Shown here in pieces: positions 25,453 through 34,174 of a stretch of 64,000 nt of DNA; positions within the stretch are counted from its first letter, which is position 1; every line of letters starts with the position of its first letter. The notes beneath the pieces are model-generated. The model was not told where the DNA came from, did no database searches, and saw only the letters and a list, made by a program, of their open reading frames with translations. Position numbers and translations under genes: made by a program. Location of the stretch: the NCBI GenBank assembly GCA_017443345.1, contig JAFSNR010000021.1, forward strand, positions 1 through 64,000, read 5' to 3'. The stretch is from Prevotella sp. Its GTDB lineage: Bacteria > Bacteroidota > Bacteroidia > Bacteroidales > Bacteroidaceae.

Positions 25453-27585
25453 ATGAAAAAGAATATAATCAAGGCAATGGCAGCTGGTATGCTGCTGCTT
25501 GCAACAGGATGCAGCGATTATCTGGACACCACATCACCCAGTGTGGTTGACAAGGATTTCGTTTTCTCCGATGTAGAGTCGGCACGTGCTGCCCTCTACT
25601 ACGGCTACCAGACACTGCAGAACAACCGCAGCGTACACTCAGTGGGTTATTTCTGGACACCTATCTGGGGGTCTGATATCGAGGATGCCCAGGACACTTA
25701 TAGCGACGGAAGTGCCGGCTGTCAGGAGAAGACCTTCTATCCCGGCGGTACAGAGAACTACAATATCAATTCTGGAGAAGGTACTGAGGTCTTCGGTATG
25801 CTCTATCAGACTATTGCCGTCTGTAATTCACTTATCAACGCCTTCGAGGAGAAGAGTGACTTCGAGCAGATCATGACAGGCGATCCCAATGAGATGTCTG
25901 ACATCTACGGACAGGCTGTAGCCCTACGTGCCACCTGCTATTGGGAGTTGTTCCGTTGGTATGGCGATGTGCCTCATGCCTTGGAGACAGGTGTGAAGGC
26001 CGAGGGGCTGACCTCTCGTTTTGCCATTGCCGACTACCATATCCAGAAACTGCGCGAGGTAGAGCCACACATGTTCCGTGTTGGCGAGAGCAGTCACCGG
26101 GCTGATGTCATGAACCGCACATACGTTCAGGGACTGATCGGTCGCCTGTGCCTCTACAACGGCGGTTATGCCACACGCCGCACAGACCTTGGTGCAGACT
26201 TCTATGTGGATGGCAACGGCAGCCAGATTTCTTTTGAAGACTGGAGTGTTGAGAATAATAAGGCCATCTACGGCCGTCGTAGCGACTGGCGTAATATCTA
26301 TCAGATTGCCAAGGAGTACCTGCAGGCTGCCGTTAATAACCATGGTAGCATAGAGCTTCACCTGACAGATCCACGTACTAACGATGCCAATGGCCGAGAG
26401 TATGGTAACCCCTTCCAGTACTGTTTCCAGCAGATGCACTGTGGTGCTACCGACGGTTTGGCTGATGAGTCGGTATACGAGATTCCCATGGAGTACAACA
26501 ATGGTGCAGACCGTCCTGCTTATATCGGACGCCCCTCTCGCGGTGGTAACGGTGACGCTCCCTGCGTGGCCTGCGGTCAGGATCGTGTTCAGGCTTGGTT
26601 CTACTATGGTGCATTCAATCCAAAAGACCTGCGTCGCGACGCTTCGATCACAGTGACAGGCAGTGACGGACAGGGACATGAGGATATCCAGTCGTTTGAG
26701 CGTTCCAACTGGGGGTGCGGTGCAGGCCCTGCCACCAACAAATGGGACTGGAACCGACTGCCCGCCCCCAACACCAACAGCTATGGCACTTCGGGTATCA
26801 ACGTCAGCTATATGCGTATCTCCGACATCTACTTGATGCTCGCTGAAGTACAGGCGGCCTTAGGTGAAGACGGCGCCGCCAAGACCACATTAGGCATTGT
26901 CCATAATCGTAACTACGTAGGTGGTACAGACCCCAACTTCGACAAATATATCAATGACTGCGGTTCTGTATGGGATGCTGTCATTCAGGAACGTGCCTTC
27001 GAGTTCGTCGGTGAGGGTGTCCGCCGCTTCGACCTCATCCGTACAGGCAAACTGCCACAGGCTGCTGTGGAGAACCGCAAGGAAATGACCCGCATCATCG
27101 ATGAAGTGGTGGCCAAGGGATATGCCCAGTTTGACAACGGCAACCAGTTGCCTGCCTATATCTGGACTAAGATGGTGGATGCCCGTACGCAGTATGGCTA
27201 TCGCCTGACGGGGCAGTGTCCTACAGGCAAGGAGGACGACCCCGTGCTCTATCCCAGCTGGCGCGGCCAGCATGACGATTGGGGAAGCCTCTATCCAAAG
27301 GTGGCCGCTGCCACTGAGACCAATGTCGCCATCAAAGGCTTGTTCAAGTACATTGCCCCTGGCAGTGCTGAAGCTCAGGCCTTGGAGGCTGAGGGATACG
27401 TTCAGAAGCCTTGGGCCGTGGATATGGATAAGTATCGTGATTCTTACGCTACAAAACTGCTCGCCGGTTATAGCGACGCGGACTATGCTGCCAAGAATCC
27501 TCCAATTTACCTATTGCCGTTCACCTATAACACGTTGACGACTTCGAACATCACCAACGGATACGGTTTCCGTCAGGAACAATAG
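25453..27585 (+). CDS. SusD-like surface glycan-binding lipoprotein
   Basis: A 710-residue RagB/SusD-family protein. The lipobox is LLLATGC with the lipidated Cys at residue 20, followed by the typical SDYLDTTSPS. Conserved SusD segments include ALRATCYWELFRWYGDVP, INVSYMRISDIYLMLAEVQ, and VIQERAFEFVGEGVRRFDLIRTG. It is longer than common SusD proteins (about 500-600 residues). It caps the SusC transporter and holds pectic oligosaccharides at the cell surface. Confidence 0.93.
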   Translation: MKKNIIKAMAAGMLLLATGCSDYLDTTSPSVVDKDFVFSDVESARAALYYGYQTLQNNRSVHSVGYFWTPIWGSDIEDAQDTYSDGSAGCQEKTFYPGGTENYNINSGEGTEVFGMLYQTIAVCNSLINAFEEKSDFEQIMTGDPNEMSDIYGQAVALRATCYWELFRWYGDVPHALETGVKAEGLTSRFAIADYHIQKLREVEPHMFRVGESSHRADVMNRTYVQGLIGRLCLYNGGYATRRTDLGADFYVDGNGSQISFEDWSVENNKAIYGRRSDWRNIYQIAKEYLQAAVNNHGSIELHLTDPRTNDANGREYGNPFQYCFQQMHCGATDGLADESVYEIPMEYNNGADRPAYIGRPSRGGNGDAPCVACGQDRVQAWFYYGAFNPKDLRRDASITVTGSDGQGHEDIQSFERSNWGCGAGPATNKWDWNRLPAPNTNSYGTSGINVSYMRISDIYLMLAEVQAALGEDGAAKTTLGIVHNRNYVGGTDPNFDKYINDCGSVWDAVIQERAFEFVGEGVRRFDLIRTGKLPQAAVENRKEMTRIIDEVVAKGYAQFDNGNQLPAYIWTKMVDARTQYGYRLTGQCPTGKEDDPVLYPSWRGQHDDWGSLYPKVAAATETNVAIKGLFKYIAPGSAEAQALEAEGYVQKPWAVDMDKYRDSYATKLLAGYSDADYAAKNPPIYLLPFTYNTLTTSNITNGYGFRQEQ

Positions 27586-27628
27586 AGATTCATACATAAT
27601 TATAAATTGTTAGTTAGTTATGCGTTAC

Positions 27629-27655
27629 GGGGGGAGTGCGGGATGTATTCCCCCC
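27629..27655 (+). terminator. Hairpin between susD and the CE8 gene
   Basis: GGGGGGA pairs with TCCCCCC around an 12-13-base loop, followed by TTATT. Being in an otherwise continuous operon, it is likely to terminate part of the transcripts or to stabilise the susCD messenger. Confidence 0.6.
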
Positions 27656-27673
27656 TTATTAAAAGAAACTGGT

Positions 27674-28651
27674 ATGAAACAAAAGATATACTATATTCTC
27701 TTTCTATGCTTGTTGGCGACAACAGTACACGCCCAAGATGTCAGCTATGATCTCATTGTGGCAAAGGATGGCAGTGGCGGTTATACAACCGTACAAGAAG
27801 CTGTGAATGCAGTACCAGACTACCGTAAGGCGAGTCCTACCCGGATTTATATTAAAAAAGGTACGTACAAAGAAAAGATCGTCGTTCCTGCCAGCAAGGA
27901 ATGTGTGCAACTGATCGGCGAAGATGGTGTTATCCTCACCTATGACGACTACGCCAGCAAGCCCAATATCTTTGGTGAGAACAAGGGTACCAGCGGCTCT
28001 GCCAGCATCTATATCTTCGGCCCAGACTTCGTGGCAGAGAACATCACCTTCCAGAACTCATCAGGTCCTGTAGGTCAGGCTGTGGCCTGCCACGTAGCCG
28101 CCGATCGTGCTGTATTCCGCAAATGCCGTTTTCTGGGTTTCCAGGATACGCTCTATACCTTCGGCGAGAACACCCGAGAGTATTATGAGGATTGTTATAT
28201 CGAAGGAACAGTAGACTTTATCTTTGGCAAAGCCACATGCGTGTTCAATCGTTGTGAACTACGCAGCAAGTGTACTGGCGGATTCCTCACAGCACCTGCC
28301 ACGCCCCAAGGATGTCAGTATGGCTATGTATTCTATGACTGTAAACTGACAGCAGATAAAGGCGTGGAGGACGGCAGCGTCTGGCTTTCACGCCCATGGC
28401 GGCCTTATGCCAAGGCTGTCTTTATCCGCTGTGAGATGAGACGCCACATCCATCCTGAGGGTTGGAGCAACTGGGGGAAGACAGAGAACGAACAGACGGC
28501 TTTCTATGCTGAGTACCAGTGTTATGGGAAAGGCGCTAATACGCAAGGAAGAGTTTGTTGGGCACACCAACTGACAGATATCAGCAAATATGATATACCA
28601 AAGGTACTGGCCGGCACCGACGGTTGGAATCCCTTATCCATCGAAAAATAG
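27674..28651 (+). CDS. Pectin methylesterase, carbohydrate esterase family 8
   Basis: A 325-residue enzyme removing methyl esters from homogalacturonan. The start is MKQKIYYILFLCLL (a signal peptide ending at VHAQ); an ATG 54 bases upstream lies in the hairpin and is rejected. Right-handed beta-helix signatures are present: VAKDGSGGYTTVQEAVNAVP, GFQDTLY, GTVDFIFGKA with the catalytic Asp, and LSRPWRPYAKAVF with the conserved Arg and Trp. It prepares pectin for the PL10 lyase. Confidence 0.94.
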   Translation: MKQKIYYILFLCLLATTVHAQDVSYDLIVAKDGSGGYTTVQEAVNAVPDYRKASPTRIYIKKGTYKEKIVVPASKECVQLIGEDGVILTYDDYASKPNIFGENKGTSGSASIYIFGPDFVAENITFQNSSGPVGQAVACHVAADRAVFRKCRFLGFQDTLYTFGENTREYYEDCYIEGTVDFIFGKATCVFNRCELRSKCTGGFLTAPATPQGCQYGYVFYDCKLTADKGVEDGSVWLSRPWRPYAKAVFIRCEMRRHIHPEGWSNWGKTENEQTAFYAEYQCYGKGANTQGRVCWAHQLTDISKYDIPKVLAGTDGWNPLSIEK

Positions 28652-28683
28652 ACGGAATTCTTTGCCTTTTCAATAAAAAATCG

Positions 28684-28691
28684 TATCTTTG
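28684..28691 (+). promoter_or_regulatory. Internal promoter before the CE7-like gene
   Basis: TATCTTTG followed by CACCCAACAAACTA, 20 bases upstream of the esterase start; it is close in sequence to the PL10 and regulator promoters. Confidence 0.75.
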
Positions 28692-28711
28692 CACCCAACA
28701 AACTACTTAAT

Positions 28712-30022
28712 ATGCGGAAATATCTATTAGCAATAAGTTTCATCTGCGTTGCATTATGTTTGCAGGCAGAGAATTATCCCTACCGTTCGGACTATCTGTG
28801 GCTGACGGTACCAGACCATGCCGACTGGCTCTACAAGACGGGGGAGAAGGCGAAGGTGGAAGTCACCTTCTGTAAGTATGGCATCCCCCAGGATGTGGAA
28901 GTGACCTATGAGATAGGCCCTGACATGCTGCCAGCCACCTCTTCAGGGAAAGTCAAGTTGACGAACGGACGTGCCATTATCGACATGGGTACGATGAAGA
29001 AGCCGGGGTTCCTGGACTTGCGCTTGAAAGCCTCCGTCGGTAACAAAACTTACGAACACCACGTGAAGGTGGGGTTCTCACCAGAACAGCTAAAGCCTTA
29101 TACCAAAAACCCGGCCGACTTCGTTGCCTTCTGGCAGAAGAACCTGGAGGAAGCACGTAAGGAAGTGAAAACTGAAAAGCTAAAAGTAAAATGTGAGAAG
29201 GTAGACAAATATAGCACCGATGAGTTTGACTGCTATCTGCTGAAGTTGAAGATTGACAGCCGTCACAGTATCTATGGATATCTGACAAAGCCGAAAAAGG
29301 CGGGTAAATATCCCGTGGTGCTCTGTCCTCCAGGAGCAGGCATCAAGACCATCAAGGAGCCGATGCGCAACACCTACTATGCCAAGAACGGCTTTATCCG
29401 CCTGGAAATGGAGATACACGGTCTGAATCCTGAGATGACTGAAGAACAGTTCCGCGAGATCACGACGGCCTTCGATTATGAGAATGGCTATGTGACGAAT
29501 GGGCTTGACAACCGCGACAACTATTATATGAAGCATGTGTACACGGGATGCGTCCGTGCCATCGACTATCTGGTCTCGCTCCCGGAGTGGGATGGCAAGA
29601 ATGTGTTCGTACAGGGCGGCAGTCAGGGCGGTGCCTTGTCGCTGATAACGGCTGCGCTCGACAAACGGGTAACGGGGTGCGTGGCCAACCATCCTGCCCT
29701 CAGCGATGTGGCTGGCTATGCCGAAAAGGGACGTACCGGCGGATGGCCTCACATGAACCGGCTGAACGGGATGCTGACTCCCGAGAAGATCGAGACGCTA
29801 CAGTACTACGACGTCGTGAACTTCGCCCGTCGTATCACCTGTCCCGTCTATCTGACATGGGGATTCAACGACAACGTGTGTCCTCCAACGACGAGTTACA
29901 TCGTTTGGAACCTGATAACAGCTCCTAAGGAGTCACTCATCACGCCCATCAACGAGCATTGGACTACCACTGATACGAATTACAACCAAATGATGTGGCT
30001 GAAAAGTCAAATTAAGAATTAA
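28712..30022 (+). CDS. CE7-like acetyl esterase (AXE1 family)
   Basis: A 436-residue alpha/beta hydrolase. A signal peptide (ending CLQAEN) and a 110-residue N-terminal beta domain precede the catalytic domain (KPKKAGKYPVVLCPPGAG). The likely triad is S304 in GGSQGG, D387 in WGFNDNVCPP and H416 in NEHW. CE7 enzymes deacetylate xylan and oligosaccharides; in this locus acetylated pectin or its fragments is the plausible substrate. It begins a sub-operon with the next genes. Confidence 0.87.
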   Translation: MRKYLLAISFICVALCLQAENYPYRSDYLWLTVPDHADWLYKTGEKAKVEVTFCKYGIPQDVEVTYEIGPDMLPATSSGKVKLTNGRAIIDMGTMKKPGFLDLRLKASVGNKTYEHHVKVGFSPEQLKPYTKNPADFVAFWQKNLEEARKEVKTEKLKVKCEKVDKYSTDEFDCYLLKLKIDSRHSIYGYLTKPKKAGKYPVVLCPPGAGIKTIKEPMRNTYYAKNGFIRLEMEIHGLNPEMTEEQFREITTAFDYENGYVTNGLDNRDNYYMKHVYTGCVRAIDYLVSLPEWDGKNVFVQGGSQGGALSLITAALDKRVTGCVANHPALSDVAGYAEKGRTGGWPHMNRLNGMLTPEKIETLQYYDVVNFARRITCPVYLTWGFNDNVCPPTTSYIVWNLITAPKESLITPINEHWTTTDTNYNQMMWLKSQIKN

Positions 30023-30045
30023 GAGTTAAGAATTAAAAGAAGAGA
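30013..30045. repeat. Low-complexity spacer (ATTAAGAGTTAAGA repeats)
   Basis: AATTAAGAATTAAGAGTTAA followed by GAATTAAAAG; the stop codon of the CE7 gene is built from the first unit. The repeat probably moved in at the gene junction. Confidence 0.5.
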
Positions 30046-31206
30046 ATGAAAAGGATACTGCTATTATTGCTCGCTGTTCAGTGCTCATTATCCAATATGA
30101 TGGCGCAGGGACGAGATAAGTACGAGTTTATGCGCAATCTGCCGGTCTATGCCGACTCGCTGATTGCCGACCTGAACTATCCTCTGGCTTGGGGAAATAG
30201 TGATATCAAGGATTTCAGCGAATGGAAGCAGGCAGCTCGGCAGAAGGTCTTTGATTGTATGCTCACACCCCCACCTGCTCCAGCTGAGGGGTTTGAGGCG
30301 AAGGTACTCTATGAAGAGCAGCGCGATGGCTATAAGGCCCGAAAGATAGAAATCCGTCTGTCGAAATACTATACCGTCCCTGCCTACGTGCTGATACCCG
30401 ACGGCAAAGGACCTTTCCCTGCCATCAATGCCTTGCACGATCATGGCGGGCATCTGTTTATAGGCAAGGAGAAGATGATACGACCGTTGGCCTGTGAGGA
30501 CTCTACGGTCATCAAGGATGCCGAGGAATGGGCAGTTGGCTACGAGGGGCAGTTCTTCGGCGACTATTTGGCCCAGCACGGCTACGTGGTCTTCTCTGCC
30601 GACGCCCCGATGTGGGGTGAACGCGGACAGAAGGAAGGGCCACAGCGCAATATGTACGACATGATAGCGGGCAACATGATGATGTACGGTATCGACCTCT
30701 CAGCTTATATGACCTACGACGACATCGCCGGGACGGAATATCTCGCTTCGATGCCTGAGGTAGATGCTTCGAGGATTGGCTGTACGGGCTGGTCGATGGG
30801 GGCCTATCGTGCCTGGATGCTCTCGGCCCTCAGCGACCGTATCAAGGTTGGTGCATCTGTCTGTTGGATGGTGACGACCGACGAGCAGATGGGATTCAAG
30901 TACAGCCGGACGGAGAATGGTGGCTTTGCCAATTGTTTCCCTGGTCTGCGCCGCTGGTTAGACTATCCGCATATCGCCAGCATCGCCTGTCCGAAGCCCA
31001 TGCTCTTCATCAATGGCTCGCAGGATAAGCTCTTCCCCGTAGCCGGTGTGAAGAAAGCCTTCAAGATTATGCACGACACCTGGGAGAGTCAGGGTGCTGG
31101 CGACAAGATTGAAACGGAACTGTGGGACATGCCTCACAGCTGTGGCAAGAACTCGCAGAAGCGCGTGCTCGATTTCTTTGACAAACACTTAAAAACAATC
31201 AAATAA
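30046..31206 (+). CDS. Secreted alpha/beta hydrolase, probable pectin acetylesterase
   Basis: A 386-residue dienelactone-hydrolase-like protein with a signal peptide (ending MMAQ). The candidate triad is S250 in GCTGWSMGAYRA, D327 in NGSQDKLFP and H364 in DMPHSC. HDHGGH near residue 130 marks the oxyanion region. Location in a pectin locus next to CE8 and CE7 suggests an esterase acting on acetyl groups or other side chains; the exact bond is unknown. Its stop overlaps the GH43 start (TAATG). Confidence 0.82.
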   Translation: MKRILLLLLAVQCSLSNMMAQGRDKYEFMRNLPVYADSLIADLNYPLAWGNSDIKDFSEWKQAARQKVFDCMLTPPPAPAEGFEAKVLYEEQRDGYKARKIEIRLSKYYTVPAYVLIPDGKGPFPAINALHDHGGHLFIGKEKMIRPLACEDSTVIKDAEEWAVGYEGQFFGDYLAQHGYVVFSADAPMWGERGQKEGPQRNMYDMIAGNMMMYGIDLSAYMTYDDIAGTEYLASMPEVDASRIGCTGWSMGAYRAWMLSALSDRIKVGASVCWMVTTDEQMGFKYSRTENGGFANCFPGLRRWLDYPHIASIACPKPMLFINGSQDKLFPVAGVKKAFKIMHDTWESQGAGDKIETELWDMPHSCGKNSQKRVLDFFDKHLKTIK

Positions 31207-32873
31207 TGAACAGAAAAACGACTACTCTCCTGTTGTGTCTGATGGTTACCTTATCAGCCTCAGCACAGTACAAATCGCAAGTATGGAGCCCCGATAACGG
31301 TAACGGGACATATACGAACCCAGTGATCAATGCGGACTACAGCGACCCTGATGTCTGCGTGGGTCCAAGCGGAGAGGATTACTACATGACGGCATCGAGT
31401 TTCCACTGCACACCCGGATTACCCATCCTGCACTCCAAAGACCTGGTAAACTGGGAGATTGTGGGCTATGCATTTAAGAACCTCTACGAAGGCGACTGCA
31501 AACTGTTGGAGCACTTCAGCAGCCAGCCTCAGCACGGCAACGGTGTCTGGGCGCCCAGCATCCGTTATCATGAAGGTCAGTACTATATCTACTGGGGAGA
31601 TCCCGACTTCGGTGTGATGATGGTCAAGACGAAGAATGGCGATCCTGCAGGAGAATGGGAACAGCCCGTCTGCGTGATCCGCGGACAGGGATATATCGAC
31701 ACTACCCCACTCTGGGACGAAGACGGACGTTGCTATTTGGTGAACGGCTGGGCTAACTCGCGCTCTAAGTTCGCTTCTGTTCTCACCGTTCGTGAGATGA
31801 GTGCCGACGGACTGAAACCTATCGGACAACCCGTCATTGTCTTCGATGGCAACGGTACAGAGAACCGTACCTGCGAAGGACCAAAGTTCTACAAGCGCGA
31901 CGGCTGGTACTGGATCATGTGTCCAGCTGGTGGCGTGCCAACAGGTTTCCAGTTGGCTATGCGCTCCAAGAGTCCCTATGGCCCCTACGAGCACAAGATC
32001 GTGTTGGCACAGGGCAAGACAGCCATCAACGGCCCTCATCAGGGAGGATGGGTGCATACGAAATACGGCGAAGACTGGTTCCTGCATTTCCAGGACAAGG
32101 AGGCTTACGGTCGCGTGGTACATCTGAACCCCGTGGACTGGTCATCAGGCTGGCCCATCATGGGTAAGAAAGGCGAGCCCGTCACCACCTATCAGAAGCC
32201 CAAATCGTCGAGCAACGTCATCGTCAATCCCGTTGAGAGCGATGAGTTCAATACGCCCTCAATGGGACTCCAGTGGCAATGGCACGGCAACTACGACGAG
32301 AAGTTCGGTGTGCCCACAGCCTTTGGTACTTTCCGCATCTATACTTATAAGTTGTCGGAGAATTGGAAGAATTTCTGGGAGGTGCCCAATATGCTGCTTC
32401 AGAAGACACCAGCCGATGCCTTCACCGTGACGACGAAACTGCGCTTCACTTCGAAGGCTGACGGACAGATGGGCGGACTCATCATGATGGGACTCGACTA
32501 CAGTGCTCTCGTCGTGCGTCGCATAGGCAACGAGTTCCAGTTGGTTCAGCTGACCTGTAAGGGTGCTGACAAGGGAAATGCCCAGACGGAGAACATCATC
32601 GCCACGCTGAAACCAACAGCCGCTGACAAAATCGACTACAAGCCTGGTATCCATGAAGACATCTACCTGCGTCTCACAGTGAAGGACAGCCGGCTCCATT
32701 TCGCCTGGAGTCAGGACGGCAAGAAGTTCCAGGACTGCGGCGACGAGTTCCAGATGAAGGAAGGGAAATGGATTGGTGCCAAGTTCGGCTTTGTGTCCGT
32801 CGAGACCAATCCGAAATGTGATCGTGGCTGGATAGAGGCCGACTGGATCAGGGTGACAAAGTCATTATACTGA
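31206..32873 (+). CDS. GH43 family glycoside hydrolase with C-terminal beta-sandwich
   Basis: A 555-residue five-bladed-propeller glycosidase with a signal peptide (ending SASAQ). The catalytic base is D47 in YSDPDV, the pKa modulator D165 in IDTTPLW and the acid E224 in RTCEGPKF. Residues about 345-555 form a GH43-associated C-terminal beta-sandwich (VESDEFNTPSMGLQWQWHGN). GH43 proteins of this two-domain type are arabinofuranosidases or xylosidases; removal of arabinose from pectin side chains fits this locus. Confidence 0.92.
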   Translation: MNRKTTTLLLCLMVTLSASAQYKSQVWSPDNGNGTYTNPVINADYSDPDVCVGPSGEDYYMTASSFHCTPGLPILHSKDLVNWEIVGYAFKNLYEGDCKLLEHFSSQPQHGNGVWAPSIRYHEGQYYIYWGDPDFGVMMVKTKNGDPAGEWEQPVCVIRGQGYIDTTPLWDEDGRCYLVNGWANSRSKFASVLTVREMSADGLKPIGQPVIVFDGNGTENRTCEGPKFYKRDGWYWIMCPAGGVPTGFQLAMRSKSPYGPYEHKIVLAQGKTAINGPHQGGWVHTKYGEDWFLHFQDKEAYGRVVHLNPVDWSSGWPIMGKKGEPVTTYQKPKSSSNVIVNPVESDEFNTPSMGLQWQWHGNYDEKFGVPTAFGTFRIYTYKLSENWKNFWEVPNMLLQKTPADAFTVTTKLRFTSKADGQMGGLIMMGLDYSALVVRRIGNEFQLVQLTCKGADKGNAQTENIIATLKPTAADKIDYKPGIHEDIYLRLTVKDSRLHFAWSQDGKKFQDCGDEFQMKEGKWIGAKFGFVSVETNPKCDRGWIEADWIRVTKSLY

Positions 32874-32882
32874 TAACAGACA

Positions 32883-33446
32883 ATGATTGAGATTAGAGAA
32901 GCAACGAGGGCGCAAGCGGCAGATATAGCCAAACTGATTATGATGGCAATGACTGATGACTGCTGTCTCTATTTCTGTGGTGATGGCCATGGATTGGAAG
33001 ACTTCCGTAGTATGATGACTATGCTGGTTGAACAAGAGGGCTCACAGTATAGCTACAGGAATACTCTGATTGCTATGGATGGAGACAAGGTCGTTGGTAT
33101 TTCTGTCAGCTATGACGGTGGCAGACTGCATGAGTTGCGTCGCGCTTTCATCATTGCTGCCAAAGATTATCTCGACAAGGATCACTCTGGCATGGATGAT
33201 GAGACACAGGCTGGAGAACTCTATCTTGATTCGTTGGCTGTATTACCAGAGTATCGCCGCCAAGGTATTGCCCAGCGTCTTTTGAATGCCACTAAGAAGA
33301 AGGCCGATAAGATGGGGCTGCCTTACGTAGGATTGCTGGTAGATAAGGGAAATCCTGCAGGCGAGGCACTATATGTCTCTGCAGGATTCCACCATGCGAA
33401 TGACAGCTGGTGGGGCGGCCATCCTATGAAACACTTAGTGTTATAA
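32883..33446 (+). CDS. GNAT-family N-acetyltransferase
   Basis: A 187-residue acetyltransferase. The acetyl-CoA loop is in LDSLAVLPEYRRQGIAQRLL, preceded by a typical N-terminal half (IREATRAQAADIAKLI) and followed by LLVDKGNPAGEALYVSAGF. The substrate is unknown. It lies nine bases after the GH43 gene and may be read from the same transcript, though it has no evident link with pectin use. Confidence 0.87.
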   Translation: MIEIREATRAQAADIAKLIMMAMTDDCCLYFCGDGHGLEDFRSMMTMLVEQEGSQYSYRNTLIAMDGDKVVGISVSYDGGRLHELRRAFIIAAKDYLDKDHSGMDDETQAGELYLDSLAVLPEYRRQGIAQRLLNATKKKADKMGLPYVGLLVDKGNPAGEALYVSAGFHHANDSWWGGHPMKHLVL

Positions 33447-33488
33447 GCCGCTGGATGCTGATGCCGCTCTCAGAGGGCCCTACCCTGA

Positions 33489-33815
33489 GCGGCGCTGCAT
33501 CGTGTGCAATTCGCTGCTACGGTTAATCAACGTGAGCAAACTCGGCAGAATGCCAAGTTCCTGGACTTCCAGCAGATTACGCGTAGCATTACCGTTGACC
33601 ATATTCTCCGAACCAAAGACGAGATTCTGCCTCTGGCAAAACAGCTGATGCAGGGCGTAGAGTTCTTTGACAAGCAAAGCGGCTTCGCCGAGCGTCACTC
33701 CCACCCTATCCGTCTGTTAGGCTTGGGAGTATCAAATCAGAAGAACACCACTGCTCAGGAGCAGCAGCCTTGGGTCGAGCTGGAACTGGAGTTTGAGCCG
33801 TGGCCAGAGGCCTGA
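33489..33815 (+). pseudogene. dinB (DNA polymerase IV) 3' remnant
   Basis: The frame encodes only the little-finger domain of a Y-family polymerase: FLDFQQITRS, HILRTKDEILPLAKQLM and HPIRLLGLGVSNQ are C-terminal DinB signatures. The polymerase core is missing; the frame opens after a stop at 33486. There is no start codon with a promoter; GTG at 33504 is the first possible one. Confidence 0.75.
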
Positions 33816-33904
33816 TAAATGGAAATCCCCGTACCCGCGAAGTGACAGTCATATACGATGCCAAGGTAACGTCAGCCCGCCATATCAAGCACTTCATGGC
33901 ATAG
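33800..33904 (+). other. Short open frame after the dinB remnant
   Basis: A 34-codon frame, VARGLINGNPRTREVTVIYD and on to HIKHFMA, overlaps the dinB remnant end and stops before a terminator. Its composition is protein-like but I do not recognise it. It could be the end of a decayed gene or simply noise. Confidence 0.25.
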
Positions 33905-33928
33905 CCATTCTACATACAATCCCAAAGA

Positions 33929-33959
33929 AGCCCCGGCTTGCAAATTGCAGGTCGGGGCT
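33929..33959 (+). terminator. Terminator hairpin
   Basis: AGCCCCGGCTTGCA and TGCAGGTCGGGGCT (with one imperfect pair) fold around a short loop, then TTTGATG. The downstream T-run is short. Confidence 0.65.
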
Positions 33960-34063
33960 TTGATGTTGCGTTAGCTCGTTGAAGTAATCAGAGCTTGTCA
34001 TCCATGTGTTAAACAATGCTAAAAATCGGGGTTATATAGGTTACAACTTTGCGAAAAAAGTCG

Positions 34064-34071
34064 TACCTTTG
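34064..34071 (+). promoter_or_regulatory. Promoter of the efflux operon
   Basis: TACCTTTG followed by CACCCGCG. It leaves a leader of about 100 bases before the TolC-like start; the leader contains an AGTAAC/GTTACT hairpin at about 34111-34145. The stretch 33960-34063 has no visible gene. Confidence 0.75.
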
Positions 34072-34174
34072 CACCCGCGAAACGAAAAATCGCACGTCAA
34101 TAGGCAAAGACCAAGTAGTAACGCATATCGTTTTTCCCGTGTTACTGCCGATAAAAAACAGCCCTCATTTTTAA

